64,000 nt of DNA from Thermovibrio ammonificans HB-1 (GCF_000185805.1 NC_014926.1:514418-578417); one strand, 5' to 3'; shown: positions 54,157 to 62,248, counted from the first letter of the stretch. The notes: generated by a model not told the origin, from the letters alone. Program-made: numbers and translations.

Positions 54157-54698
54157 TGAAAATTGCCCTAACCGGAAGACCGGGAATAGGTAAAACCACC
54201 TGTGTTAAAAGGGCAGTTTCTCTTCTTTCCGTTCCCGCTGTGGGTTTCTGGACCGAAGAGATAAGGAAAAACGGCCGCCGCTGGGGTTTTAAAGTTGTAA
54301 GAACCGACGGCAAAGAGGCTCTGCTTGCAAGTGTAGAAGGCCGTTCACCGTATAAAGTGGGCCGTTACAAGGTTTTCGTTCGGGAGTTCGAGGCCTTCCT
54401 TTTCCCATTTCTCAACTCTGCGTTAAACCCAACCTCTGTAGCCGTTATAGATGAAATAGGTAAAATGGAGCTGCTTTCCCGCCGGTTTGCTCGCTTTGTT
54501 GAGCAACTTATTCTCAGCGAAGGCCCGGCCCTTGTTACCATTCCCCAGAAAGACGTTCACCCGCTGGTTGCCCAAATCCGCTCATCAGGTAGATTTAAAG
54601 TTATTACAGTTACGCTTCAAAACAGAGATAAACTGCCGGAGAAAATAGTAAACCTGTTGGAGGGTAGAGATGGAGAAGAAGGAGCAGAAAAACCTTAA
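54156..54698 (+). CDS. THEP1-type nucleoside-triphosphatase
   Basis: A 180-residue NTPase_1 (THEP1) protein. Walker A is IALTGRPGIGKTTCVKRAV, then VGFWTEEIRKNGRRWGFKVV, Walker B VAVIDEIGKMELLS and a sensor Q in TIPQKDVHPLV. This family is mainly archaeal and thermophilic, with known members in Aquifex. It hydrolyses ATP and GTP slowly; its cellular role is unresolved. ATG 54156 overlaps the preceding stop; the 3' end overlaps hslO by 29 bases. Confidence 0.88.
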   Translation: MKIALTGRPGIGKTTCVKRAVSLLSVPAVGFWTEEIRKNGRRWGFKVVRTDGKEALLASVEGRSPYKVGRYKVFVREFEAFLFPFLNSALNPTSVAVIDEIGKMELLSRRFARFVEQLILSEGPALVTIPQKDVHPLVAQIRSSGRFKVITVTLQNRDKLPEKIVNLLEGRDGEEGAEKP

Positions 54699-55674
54699 AG
54701 TCCTTCCCCAAAGGGAACAGCTCGTAAAGGAGCTAACAGACCAGGTAAAAGAAGACCTCAAGAACTACTTTAAAGACCGAGACTACGGCGTTATAGCGGT
54801 AACCAGGGAAGACGCTCTCAGGGCCTTCATTGTGAAAACAACCAACCTCTGTGAGATAGCGCGCCTCAGACATAAACTCTCTCCTATGGCAACGGCGGTT
54901 CTCGGCCGTGCCTTAACAGGAGCGATTCTGTTAACCTCTCTCCTCAAACACGGGACCAACCAGAGGGTACTCCTCAGAATAGAGGGAGATGGCCCTATAG
55001 GCCTTGTTGTAGCGGAGGCGAATGCCAAGGGAGAGGTAAGAGGGTTTGTCCAGAACCCGAACGTAGAAACCTTCATAAAAGAGGAGAACGGCAGGAAGAA
55101 GTTCGATATAGCCAAAGCGGTCGGTAAAGGCACCCTGACCGTTGTTAAAGACCTCGGCTTTGGAACTCCCTACGAGAGCTCCGTTCCCCTTGTTTCCGGA
55201 GAGATAGCCCAAGACATTGCCTACTACCTGCTTAAATCGGAACAGATTCCCTCTGCTGTGGCTATAGGCGTTCTTGTGGGTGAAGACGGAAAAGTGGAAG
55301 CTGCCGGAGGTTTCCTTGCCCAACCTCTTCCCGGCGCTTCCGAGTCTGCTGTAGAGAAGCTCGAGAAAAACGTTACCTCTTTACCCCCTGTAAGCACCCT
55401 TATAAAAGAGGGTAAAAGGCCCGAAGAGATTGCAGAACTTATATTCAAAGGCTTTACTACTGAACTGCTTGCCCTTAAAGAGCTCTCTTTCCGCTGTAGG
55501 TGTAGTAAGGAAGTTGCCAAGGGCGGTATAGTTGCAATGCCGGAAGAGGAGATAAAATCCCTGATTCAGGAAGGCGGTGCCTCCGTTAAGTGCAAATTCT
55601 GCGGTGAGGAGTATCACTTCTCCAAAGAAGAGCTTGAGGAGATACTTAAAGAGAAACAGCAGGGGAACAACTGA
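54670..55674 (+). CDS. hslO: redox chaperone Hsp33
   Basis: Hsp33 is a holdase activated by oxidation. The core has KLSPMATAVLGRALTGAILLTSLLK, RIEGDGPIGLVVAEANAKGEVRGFVQNP, and the C-terminal zinc switch FRCRCSKEVAKGG (C-x-C) and VKCKFCGEEYHF (C-x2-C), all four Cys kept. It is longer than usual (334 against about 290) because of an N-terminal extension of about 35 charged residues (KVLPQREQLVKELTDQVKED). ATG with GGAGGGTAG upstream. Confidence 0.94.
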   Translation: MEKKEQKNLKVLPQREQLVKELTDQVKEDLKNYFKDRDYGVIAVTREDALRAFIVKTTNLCEIARLRHKLSPMATAVLGRALTGAILLTSLLKHGTNQRVLLRIEGDGPIGLVVAEANAKGEVRGFVQNPNVETFIKEENGRKKFDIAKAVGKGTLTVVKDLGFGTPYESSVPLVSGEIAQDIAYYLLKSEQIPSAVAIGVLVGEDGKVEAAGGFLAQPLPGASESAVEKLEKNVTSLPPVSTLIKEGKRPEEIAELIFKGFTTELLALKELSFRCRCSKEVAKGGIVAMPEEEIKSLIQEGGASVKCKFCGEEYHFSKEELEEILKEKQQGNN

Positions 55675-56195
55675 TGGCTTTAGCGTCCCTTTACACGGTG
55701 GGAGTAGCCCTTCCCTTTGTAGAAGAAGAAGCCGAGAAGGTCCTTAAGGAAAAGTTTAACCTGAGCCCCCGTTTCGAGGGGGCCTTGCCTCCCGATTCTA
55801 CCGGAGCCAGAGGCTCTCAGCTTCTTGCCGAGGTTCAGCTTCAGCATGCCCTTGCCCTAAAACCTTCCGACTCTCTCTTTGTCGTTGTTTTAACGCCTTA
55901 CGACCTCTACTCCAATGGCTTAAACTTCGTTTTTGGGGTTGCTTACCCTTTTAAAGGCTGCATAGTCTCGTATGCACGTTTAATCTCTGAAGACGACAGC
56001 CTCTTCCTTTCCCGTTTCAGGAAAGAACTGACCCATGAAATGGGGCATGTTTTCGGTCTGCCTCACTGTCCGAATCCCAGCTGTGTTATGCACTTTTCAA
56101 ATAGCTTGGCAGATACCGACGCTAAAAGCGAAAATTTTTGCCAGCTCTGCTCAGAAAAGCTCCGTAGAGTCATGGTAGAACTCGGTCTAATTTGA
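55674..56195 (+). CDS. archaemetzincin-family zinc metalloprotease
   Basis: A 173-residue putative metalloprotease. The metzincin motif HEMGHVFGLPHC is followed by PNPSCVMHFSNSLADTD and FCQLC, giving the archaemetzincin pattern of HExxH, a third His, four cysteines for a second zinc, and the Met of the Met-turn. The family is widespread in archaea and rare in bacteria. ATG shares a base with the hslO stop. It ends the plus-strand operon just before the CRISPR leader. Physiological substrate unknown. Confidence 0.9.
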   Translation: MALASLYTVGVALPFVEEEAEKVLKEKFNLSPRFEGALPPDSTGARGSQLLAEVQLQHALALKPSDSLFVVVLTPYDLYSNGLNFVFGVAYPFKGCIVSYARLISEDDSLFLSRFRKELTHEMGHVFGLPHCPNPSCVMHFSNSLADTDAKSENFCQLCSEKLRRVMVELGLI

Positions 56196-56676
56196 CTTAA
56201 GTTGTATGGTTTTATGGTCTTACCCTATCAAATTGGAAAAGTAAGTTAGTTGTTTTTCTACCGTTTATCAACCATGTTATGGTGATTTCTTCTTAATACG
56301 TGGAGCATTTGGATTCACTTGTTTCAGTAGGAGAAGGTAAATTAGCAGAAAATAATTCTGTTTATTGCAAAAACTTGTCTTCTAATTTGCGGCTATTCTG
56401 TTCTTTTGCCTGTGCTGGCAGCTAACAAACACCGGTAAGCTGTTATTTAATTAACATTAATGTCGGCCGATTTCCTGCTTTATGGTTAATTTACGGGTTA
56501 ATTTGCTTCAGGTGAGAAATCTGCTAAAATTAGCGGTAGAAGTGGTCTTTCAAAACCGGATAGGCCTTTTGTTAGGGCTTGCTAACTTGTACTGGACCAA
56601 GCCTTTAGAAATTAATGGTATGAAGATTGAGCATGAAATGAATACCTTGATTTATAAGGATTATTACCCATCAAGG
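56196..56676 (+). other. AT-rich CRISPR leader region
   Basis: About 480 bases with no supported gene and visibly richer in A and T than the neighbouring operons. It directly precedes repeat 1. A candidate promoter is TTGAGC (56627-56632) and TTTATA (56651-56656), 18 bases apart, which would start transcription about 14 bases before the first repeat. A 78-codon frame (56482-56718) runs into the first repeat and spacer and is not accepted. Confidence 0.6.
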
Positions 56677-57481
56677 GTTGAAATGCCCGAAAAAATCGGC
56701 GGGATTGCGACGGTCTAAAGAAATCTAAAGGTTCATGAATTGCAAGTAAAGCTTTGTTGAAATGCCCGAAAAAATCGGCGGGATTGCGACGATCCTCCAT
56801 CAGCTGGGATCGTCTGTCTCTATAGTAATTGTTGAAATGCCCGAAAAAATCGGCGGGATTGCGACGGGGGCCCTAGCCCCCGTAGTTTTCCTCGTACCAA
56901 CGGGTTGAAATGCCCGAAAAAATCGGCGGGATTGCGACAGGCCCGTAAGCTGCATAATCAGTTTTCCGTTAATAGGTTGAAATGCCCGAAAAAATCGGCG
57001 GGATTGCGACCTAGCTGCTCGTCAGTTGCAGATTCAGGGTCTGAAAAATCAAGTTGAAATGCCCGAAAAAATCGGCGGGATTGCGACGAGGGGCCCAGAG
57101 GGCCGCGCACCACCCAGGTTACTTTATTATTAGTTGAAATGCCCGAAAAAATCGGCGGGATTGCGACACATTGATGGAGCTACTGGGATAACAACTTGCT
57201 GGTCAATCACGAGTTGAAATGCCCGAAAAAATCGGCGGGATTGCGACGTCACCGGTACTCCTCCGAGTGACCCGACCACCTCTTCCTTCTGGTTGAAATG
57301 CCCGAAAAAATCGGCGGGATTGCGACACTCCCGCCCTTCTCTTATCTTAATAATCTTCTCAATTTTTAGTTGAAATGCCCGAGAAAATCGGCGGGATTGC
57401 GACCTCGCACCTCCTCTTTTAGAGTTTTCGGGGGAGGAGGCGCGCCGTTGAAATGCCCGAAAAAATCGGCGGGATTGTGTT
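56677..57481 (+). CRISPR. CRISPR array, 11 repeats of 35 bases, 10 spacers
   Basis: Repeats start at 56677, 56756, 56831, 56904, 56976, 57053, 57133, 57213, 57292, 57369 and 57447. Each is 35 bases, beginning GTTGAAATGCCCG and ending GGCGGGATTGCGAC. Repeats 1-9 are identical; repeat 10 has one A-to-G change (GAGAAAATC). Repeat 11 loses its 3' end (GTGTT for GCGAC), marking the trailer end, so the leader is on the left and transcription is rightward. Spacers are 37-45 bases. CCGA and TCGG in the repeat form a small stem with an A5 loop. Cleavage after GGCGGG would leave an 8-base ATTGCGAC handle, as in type I and III systems. No cas genes are in the window. Confidence 0.97.
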
Positions 57482-57567
57482 TTTTTCTTTGTATTCTTTT
57501 TGATGAATTGATTCCCGATTTTTGGTAGTTTTTCAAGTTAAGATTGCTGTTTTGTGGGGAAACTTGA

Positions 57568-58389
57568 ATGAAGCTGTTTAGCCGGATTCGGGTTGTTTAT
57601 ACTAAGGCTTTCTCTTCACAGTTTGGCCCGATATTTTCTGATTGGCCTTCTATTGTTTTGCTTTTTTTTATATTTCTCTTGCTTTCACTGATAACAGGTT
57701 GGATACCCGACGGCTTAACTGCCCTTTTTGAAGGTGAAAGGTTAAAAGGTCTCTTTATGCTCGGGGGCTCTTGTTCCATATTGCTTTTCCTTCTTGTTGC
57801 TGCCAAGTATCTTTTCGTTAACGTGAGGTTCTACGCGGTAGAGCGAACGCCTCTGAAGAGAAAAGCACTGATTCTTTTCTTAAGCGTTCCGGGTAAAGGG
57901 GGAAATTCCCGAGAACTTTTGGATGCCCTAAGAAAGGCCGAGACGATTGAAGAGAAACTGGAGTTAGTAAACGGTTCATTTATTCGAAGCTGGAGAATGC
58001 CCTTTGAAGCTATGAAGTTTCATTTACCGGAGCTTCGTTCCGTTGTTGTTATATCTTCTTTGGAGAGCTCTAATTATTACCCGCTCTTCCTTAAAGTAGC
58101 TAAGTTGCTTTTCCCCGAGTCCCAGATTCAGTTTAAAGAAATTCCCATAACTTCTTTTGAGAGCTTCAACCAAGTTCAGGAAGCAGTAGAGAAGGCTTAC
58201 TCTTTTCTAAAAGAACAGGGTTTTAGAGAAAAAGAGGTCATTCTTGATGTAACCGGTGGCAAGAAGATAGTGTCTATAGTAGGAGCTCTACTCTCCTTGC
58301 AGCCTTTTCGGGAGTTCCAATACGTTTCTACAGAACAGGGTAGTTACTCTGTGAAGTCTTACGACTTAGAGGCCCTTAAAGATGAATAA
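57568..58389 (+). CDS. two-helix membrane protein with C-terminal CARF-like domain
   Basis: A 273-residue protein 86 bases beyond the last repeat. Two membrane helices lie at about 27-46 (PSIVLLFFIFLLLSLITGWI) and 62-84 (LFMLGGSCSILLFLLVAAKYL), with a short loop between. Basic residues before helix 1 and after helix 2 place both ends in the cytoplasm. The soluble part (about 97-268) has a Rossmann-like pattern: KALILFLSVPGKGGNS at the start and VILDVTGGKKIVSIVGALLSL near residues 224-244. The DxTGGK-type motif is the ring-nucleotide signature of CARF domains in Csm6, Csx1 and relatives. Predicted role: cyclic-oligoadenylate-sensing membrane effector. Base composition is more AT-rich than its neighbours. 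The 3' end overlaps the convergent phosphorylase gene by 14 bases. Confidence 0.8.
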   Translation: MKLFSRIRVVYTKAFSSQFGPIFSDWPSIVLLFFIFLLLSLITGWIPDGLTALFEGERLKGLFMLGGSCSILLFLLVAAKYLFVNVRFYAVERTPLKRKALILFLSVPGKGGNSRELLDALRKAETIEEKLELVNGSFIRSWRMPFEAMKFHLPELRSVVVISSLESSNYYPLFLKVAKLLFPESQIQFKEIPITSFESFNQVQEAVEKAYSFLKEQGFREKEVILDVTGGKKIVSIVGALLSLQPFREFQYVSTEQGSYSVKSYDLEALKDE

Positions 58390-59161
58390 GGGCCTCTCCT
58401 ATGAGCTTACCGAGCTTTGCCGACCTTTCGGCCGCTTTCTCTAAAACCTCTTCATGGGAAGCTTCCGGGTTTAAAGTATCGTTTGTGAACACGGTGAGAG
58501 CAACGCACTCCATTCCGTAGAAATTTGCCGCTATAACCTCTGGAACCGTAGACATACTCACGCAGTCTACACCTAAAACCTCAAGCAGTCTAATTTCCGT
58601 GTAAGTTTCGTAGTTAGGACCGAGGTTTGCGGCTAAAACCGCCGGAACGGCATCTATCCCGAGCTCTAAGGCCTTTTTTAGAAAAGCGTTAACCAACCTT
58701 TTGCTGTAAAACTTTTTGCCGTTTACAAAAACTCTTGCTCCGTAACTCTTTATCAGTCCGACAAGCGGGTTCCTTCCGAGCAGGTTAATATGGTCGTAGA
58801 TAACTCCTATTTCCGACTCTGCAGCCTTTCTCGACACGGCTCCCGAAGCGCAGGTTGGTATGAAAACCCTTACGCCCAGTAAACTGCAGAGCTCGGGTAT
58901 AAACCTTATTTCCCAGTCCTCCCTTCCCTCGTAGTAGTGGAACCTTCCCTCAAAAAAGAGGACCTTTTTACCGTTTAGAGAGAGCAGCTTTACCACCCCT
59001 TTATGTCCCGGAACCGCTGGCAGGGGCATATTGGGAATTTCCGAGTAGGGAATCTCTCTCTCCACTCCCGGTAGCTCTATACCAGAGCCGCCCACAACTG
59101 CTGCGAAGAACTCTTCCTCTTTCAGTAGCTCTTTAATCTTTTTTGCGGCCTCTTCAACCAT
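58376..59161 (-). CDS. purine nucleoside phosphorylase (PNP/MTAP family)
   Basis: A 261-residue trimeric-type PNP. Landmarks: VVGGSGIELPGVE at the phosphate site, VPGHKGVVKLLSLNGKKVLFFEGRFHYYEG, TCASGAVSRKA, GPNYETYTEIRLLEVLGVDCVSMSTVPEVIAA and the base-binding VFTNDTLNP. It cleaves purine nucleosides (or methylthioadenosine) to base plus ribose-1-phosphate. Substrate choice between inosine/guanosine and MTA is not clear. It would feed the apt step downstream in purine salvage. GTG or ATG start near 59161, three bases after the upstream lipoprotein stop. Confidence 0.88.
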   Translation of the reverse strand: MVEEAAKKIKELLKEEEFFAAVVGGSGIELPGVEREIPYSEIPNMPLPAVPGHKGVVKLLSLNGKKVLFFEGRFHYYEGREDWEIRFIPELCSLLGVRVFIPTCASGAVSRKAAESEIGVIYDHINLLGRNPLVGLIKSYGARVFVNGKKFYSKRLVNAFLKKALELGIDAVPAVLAANLGPNYETYTEIRLLEVLGVDCVSMSTVPEVIAANFYGMECVALTVFTNDTLNPEASHEEVLEKAAERSAKLGKLIGEALIHL

Positions 59162-59163
59162 TT

Positions 59164-60843
59164 CTACTCCTTGGGCTTAATAATCAGCAGTTTAGAGCGG
59201 GGAGGTTTAAAAATGCTCACCGATGTAAATACGGCCACAAAGGCGTCGAGTTCCGGTGAGTAGCTGAAAGCCTCTATACCTCCCAGTTTGTAAATAGGAG
59301 ATGTCGCCTCCTCCCAGTCGAAGCCGCCGGCGCCGTAGTAGAGCATTAAAATCCTGCCGCCGTCGAAGGTATAGATGTTTCTGAGTATGCCGGGAACGGC
59401 GTTTTTGTTCTGGGAGAAGTAAACCTCTTCGTTTCCGTCTCCGTCTACATCTGTAGGCTCGGGTTTGGGAGTTATGTAGTAACTCACCATCATATCGTTG
59501 CTGTACCAGTAGAGGGAGTTCGGAGAGGCGCCTATTTGTATAGGAGAGCGCCATACGATTTTCGTTCCCTGGGCAACGTTGAAGTAGTAGTTGAGGTCGT
59601 AGTAGGCCATAAACTGCTTTCCGTGGTTTTTAAAGAGCTGAGCGCTTGTAACCTGGAAACCTTCGGGAACATTCACCCTTGAAATCTTCACAAAGCGGCC
59701 GTTTTGAACCTTTAACTTCCATACCTTTTTACTGAAGAGCTTATCGCTTATGCGGCTTACCTTCTGACCCCAAACTGTGTCGTTTACGCCGTCGCCGTTT
59801 TCGTCAAAACAGGAGAGTATGAGGTCTGACTCTGCAAGCTTTACAAGCTTACCCTGTTTTATGGTGAAAAGCCCCGAACGGACGCTTTTGGAGTTCTGGA
59901 AGAACCCGTCTATAACGAAGGCCGACTGTCCGTTTACCGTTACGGGGCAAGTGTGGAACAGGTAGGAACCCCTGAGCGGGTTTTTGAAACGGTAAATTTT
60001 TTTAACCGTTAAAGTGTTGGGGATTAATCTATAAACCCTTACGTCGTTCTCGGTTGTAACGAGGAGCTCGGGCTCCGGGGTGGAGTCGAGGTTCTTCAGG
60101 AAGAGGCTGGTTGCGTGGGCTTTGAAGTCTAAAACAACCTTGTAGTTCTTGCCCGGAGATAACGTTACAGAGGTAACGGGAGTTCCCTCCCAGGGAAACA
60201 GCCTTATCAGCTTCTTGGTGGCATCGTAAACGGCTGCTCCGGCATCTGATACCACTATGAAGCCGTCGTAACCTGTAAGTTGTGTAACCGGGACTCTCCT
60301 TCTGAAGTCAGAAGGGTACTTCAGGTGGAATTTCTCTTTAAACGCTTCCCCTTCCTTGTAGGGGGCAAGGTTTAGGGAGGGAACCTCTTTTTTCAGTTCC
60401 CTGTAGAGCTCTAAGCCCTTTTTGCCGGCGAAGTTTATAAATAACGCCCTGTTGAAGGTGAGCCTTTGAACCTTCTCACCTATTACCGGCTTACCTAAGG
60501 TTGGAAGGGCGGTTGAGTACTCTTTGCTTACCGATGTGATCTTTAAAACCGCGCCGCTTTGGGATATGAACCTATCTCCAACGGACACTCCCTGTTCTCT
60601 GCCTACGTCTATTATGTAGCCGTCGTAGCTGTTTAAAACAACCTCTCCTTCAACGGGAGAGAAGGCCTTTTTCATGTAGTAAACAACGTTTTTAACCCCG
60701 TGAAATTTGCTCTTTTCGATTCCCACCCCTTCCTGGGACTGAACGGGCGGCGGTGTATACTGAGGCTCCTTTGAGGCAAAGGGGTTGAGTGCGCAGGATG
60801 CAGAGAGCGCGGGAATCAAAAGCAGAAGGGAAGCTTTTTTCAT
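59164..60843 (-). CDS. large lipoprotein with calcium-binding-like repeats
   Basis: A 559-residue exported protein. The signal peptide MKKASLLLLIPALSASC ends in a lipobox, with Cys17 lipidated. The mature part is beta-rich. It contains FDENGDGVNDTVWG and DVDGDGNEEVYFSQN, D-x-D-G-D-G loops of the FG-GAP/VCBS type that may bind calcium. A central beta-propeller fold is possible. Function unknown; outer-membrane or periplasmic placement is expected. It is divergent from amt, so it is separate from the nitrogen genes. Confidence 0.8.
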   Translation of the reverse strand: MKKASLLLLIPALSASCALNPFASKEPQYTPPPVQSQEGVGIEKSKFHGVKNVVYYMKKAFSPVEGEVVLNSYDGYIIDVGREQGVSVGDRFISQSGAVLKITSVSKEYSTALPTLGKPVIGEKVQRLTFNRALFINFAGKKGLELYRELKKEVPSLNLAPYKEGEAFKEKFHLKYPSDFRRRVPVTQLTGYDGFIVVSDAGAAVYDATKKLIRLFPWEGTPVTSVTLSPGKNYKVVLDFKAHATSLFLKNLDSTPEPELLVTTENDVRVYRLIPNTLTVKKIYRFKNPLRGSYLFHTCPVTVNGQSAFVIDGFFQNSKSVRSGLFTIKQGKLVKLAESDLILSCFDENGDGVNDTVWGQKVSRISDKLFSKKVWKLKVQNGRFVKISRVNVPEGFQVTSAQLFKNHGKQFMAYYDLNYYFNVAQGTKIVWRSPIQIGASPNSLYWYSNDMMVSYYITPKPEPTDVDGDGNEEVYFSQNKNAVPGILRNIYTFDGGRILMLYYGAGGFDWEEATSPIYKLGGIEAFSYSPELDAFVAVFTSVSIFKPPRSKLLIIKPKE

Positions 60844-60888
60844 CGGACCTCTCCGCCGGAGATTTTCCAGAATAATACCAAAAGAGTA

Positions 60889-60905
60889 TTGGCACGGAAC
60901 TTGCT
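60889..60905 (+). promoter_or_regulatory. sigma-54 promoter of amt
   Basis: TTGGCACGGAACTTGCT matches the -24/-12 consensus (YTGGCACGrNNNTTGCW) with the correct 4-base gap and no mismatch. Start of transcription near 60917, 26 bases before the amt ATG. It implies control by an NtrC-type activator under nitrogen limitation. Confidence 0.9.
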
Positions 60906-60942
60906 AATAGCTCTGGCGTGACAAAAGGAACGGGAGGTTGCG

Positions 60943-62166
60943 ATGGCCGTTGAAGAGGGCATTAAGCACCTTGTCCAGTCGCTTAACGTTTTCTACCTGC
61001 TTGCAGGCGCCGTGATGATTCTCTCTATGCACGCGGGTTTTGCCTTTCTGGAGGCGGGAACCGTTAGGAGAAAAAACCAGGTTAACGCCCTTGTGAAAAT
61101 CATAGTTGACGTTGCTGTGGCCACTGTAGCTTACTACTTTATAGGCTATCCCCTTGCACACAAAGTGTGCTTCATTAAGCCTGCGTCGGCCCTTGTTTCC
61201 GACCAGGGCCTTGAGCTTGTCAGGTTCTTCTTCCTGTTGATGTTTGCCGCGTGTATATCGGCGATAGTGTCCGGAGGTGTTGCCGAACGTATGAAATTTA
61301 GGCCTTACGTTATAGCCGGCTTCTTCTTGGCCGGCGTTATCTACCCGATTTTCGAGGCCCTTATTTGGGGTGAGCGCTGGTCTCCGGCTTTCCAGGGCTG
61401 GGTAGAGCACATTTTCGGTGCACCCATTCACGACTTTGCCGGTTCTATGGTTGTTCACGGGCTCGGCGGCATTATAGCCCTGCCGGCCATTTTGCTTTTG
61501 GGACCCCGTATGGGCCGTTACGTTCGCGGGAAGTCTAAGCCCATACCCGTAAGTAACATTCCTTACCTTGCACTCGGCAGCTGGATTCTCATAATAGGGT
61601 GGTTCGGCTTTAACGTAATGAGTTCCCAGAAGTTAACGGATATCTCCGGACTTGTTGCCGTTAACTCTTTAATGGCAACTGCCGGGGGTATAATCGGAGG
61701 CCTGCTCTTTGGTAAGAACGACCCGGGATTTATCCACAACGGCGCTTTGGCGGGCCTTGTGGCCATATGTGCAGGCTCCGATATAGTTAACCCCGTGGGA
61801 GCTTTCGTTATAGGCGTTGTTGCCGCTTACATCTTTATAAAGTTCTTTGTAATCTTCCAGGAGAGGCTGAAAATCGACGACGTTCTCGGTGTTGTTCCTC
61901 TCCACGGCTTTAACGGTATATGGGGAGGAATAGCTGCCGGAATCTTCGGTCAGAAGTTTCTCGGGGGGTTAGGCGGTGTCTCTCTTGCGGCCCAAATTTT
62001 CGGTGCGGTTCTGATGGTTGTTTACGCCCTTGTAGCCGGCTTTATACTCTACGGCTCCCTTAAGGCGGTGTTCGGACTCCGTCTGAGTGAAGAGGAGGAG
62101 TTCAACGGAGCCGACCTTTCCATTCACAAGATTACTGCTTACCCGGAAGAGAAGTTCAGAGTTTAA
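60943..62166 (+). CDS. amt: ammonium transporter Amt
   Basis: A 407-residue membrane protein with about eleven helices that conducts ammonium across the inner membrane as a trimer. The pore histidines are visible in HDFAGSMVVHGLGG and PLHGFNGIWGGIAAG. FLEAGTVRRKNQVN near the N-terminus and SQKLTDISGLVAVNSLMATAGG are family blocks. ATG with GGGAGGT upstream. The PII gene glnB, which usually blocks Amt when nitrogen is plentiful, lies 0.7 kb downstream. No signal peptide is evident. Confidence 0.95.
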   Translation: MAVEEGIKHLVQSLNVFYLLAGAVMILSMHAGFAFLEAGTVRRKNQVNALVKIIVDVAVATVAYYFIGYPLAHKVCFIKPASALVSDQGLELVRFFFLLMFAACISAIVSGGVAERMKFRPYVIAGFFLAGVIYPIFEALIWGERWSPAFQGWVEHIFGAPIHDFAGSMVVHGLGGIIALPAILLLGPRMGRYVRGKSKPIPVSNIPYLALGSWILIIGWFGFNVMSSQKLTDISGLVAVNSLMATAGGIIGGLLFGKNDPGFIHNGALAGLVAICAGSDIVNPVGAFVIGVVAAYIFIKFFVIFQERLKIDDVLGVVPLHGFNGIWGGIAAGIFGQKFLGGLGGVSLAAQIFGAVLMVVYALVAGFILYGSLKAVFGLRLSEEEEFNGADLSIHKITAYPEEKFRV

Positions 62167-62212
62167 GGCCGACCCCCCTCTACCTCCTTTCCCCTCGGTT
62201 TCCCTCCTTAGG

Positions 62213-62242
62213 CCCCTCCCGAAAGGGAGGGGTTCTCTTTTT
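62213..62242 (+). terminator. terminator after amt
   Basis: CCCCTCCC and GGGAGGGG form a perfect 8-bp stem around a GAAA tetraloop, followed by TTCTCTTTTTT. It lies 46 bases after the amt stop and closes the amt transcript. Confidence 0.9.
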
Positions 62243-62248
62243 TCTCGG

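Noticed and set aside
56482-56718. 78-codon open frame in the CRISPR leader
   Set aside because: It runs through repeat 1 and into spacer 1, has no good ribosome site, and resembles nothing I know. Best explained as chance in the leader.
56612-56800. Minus-strand open frame across repeats 1 and 2
   Set aside because: Its sequence is repeat-derived; frames across CRISPR repeats are artefacts.
56196-59161. Hidden cas gene or cas remnant near the array
   Set aside because: I read the surrounding genes: archaemetzincin on the left, phosphorylase on the right. No RRM, nuclease or Cas1/Cas2-like stretch was seen in any frame.
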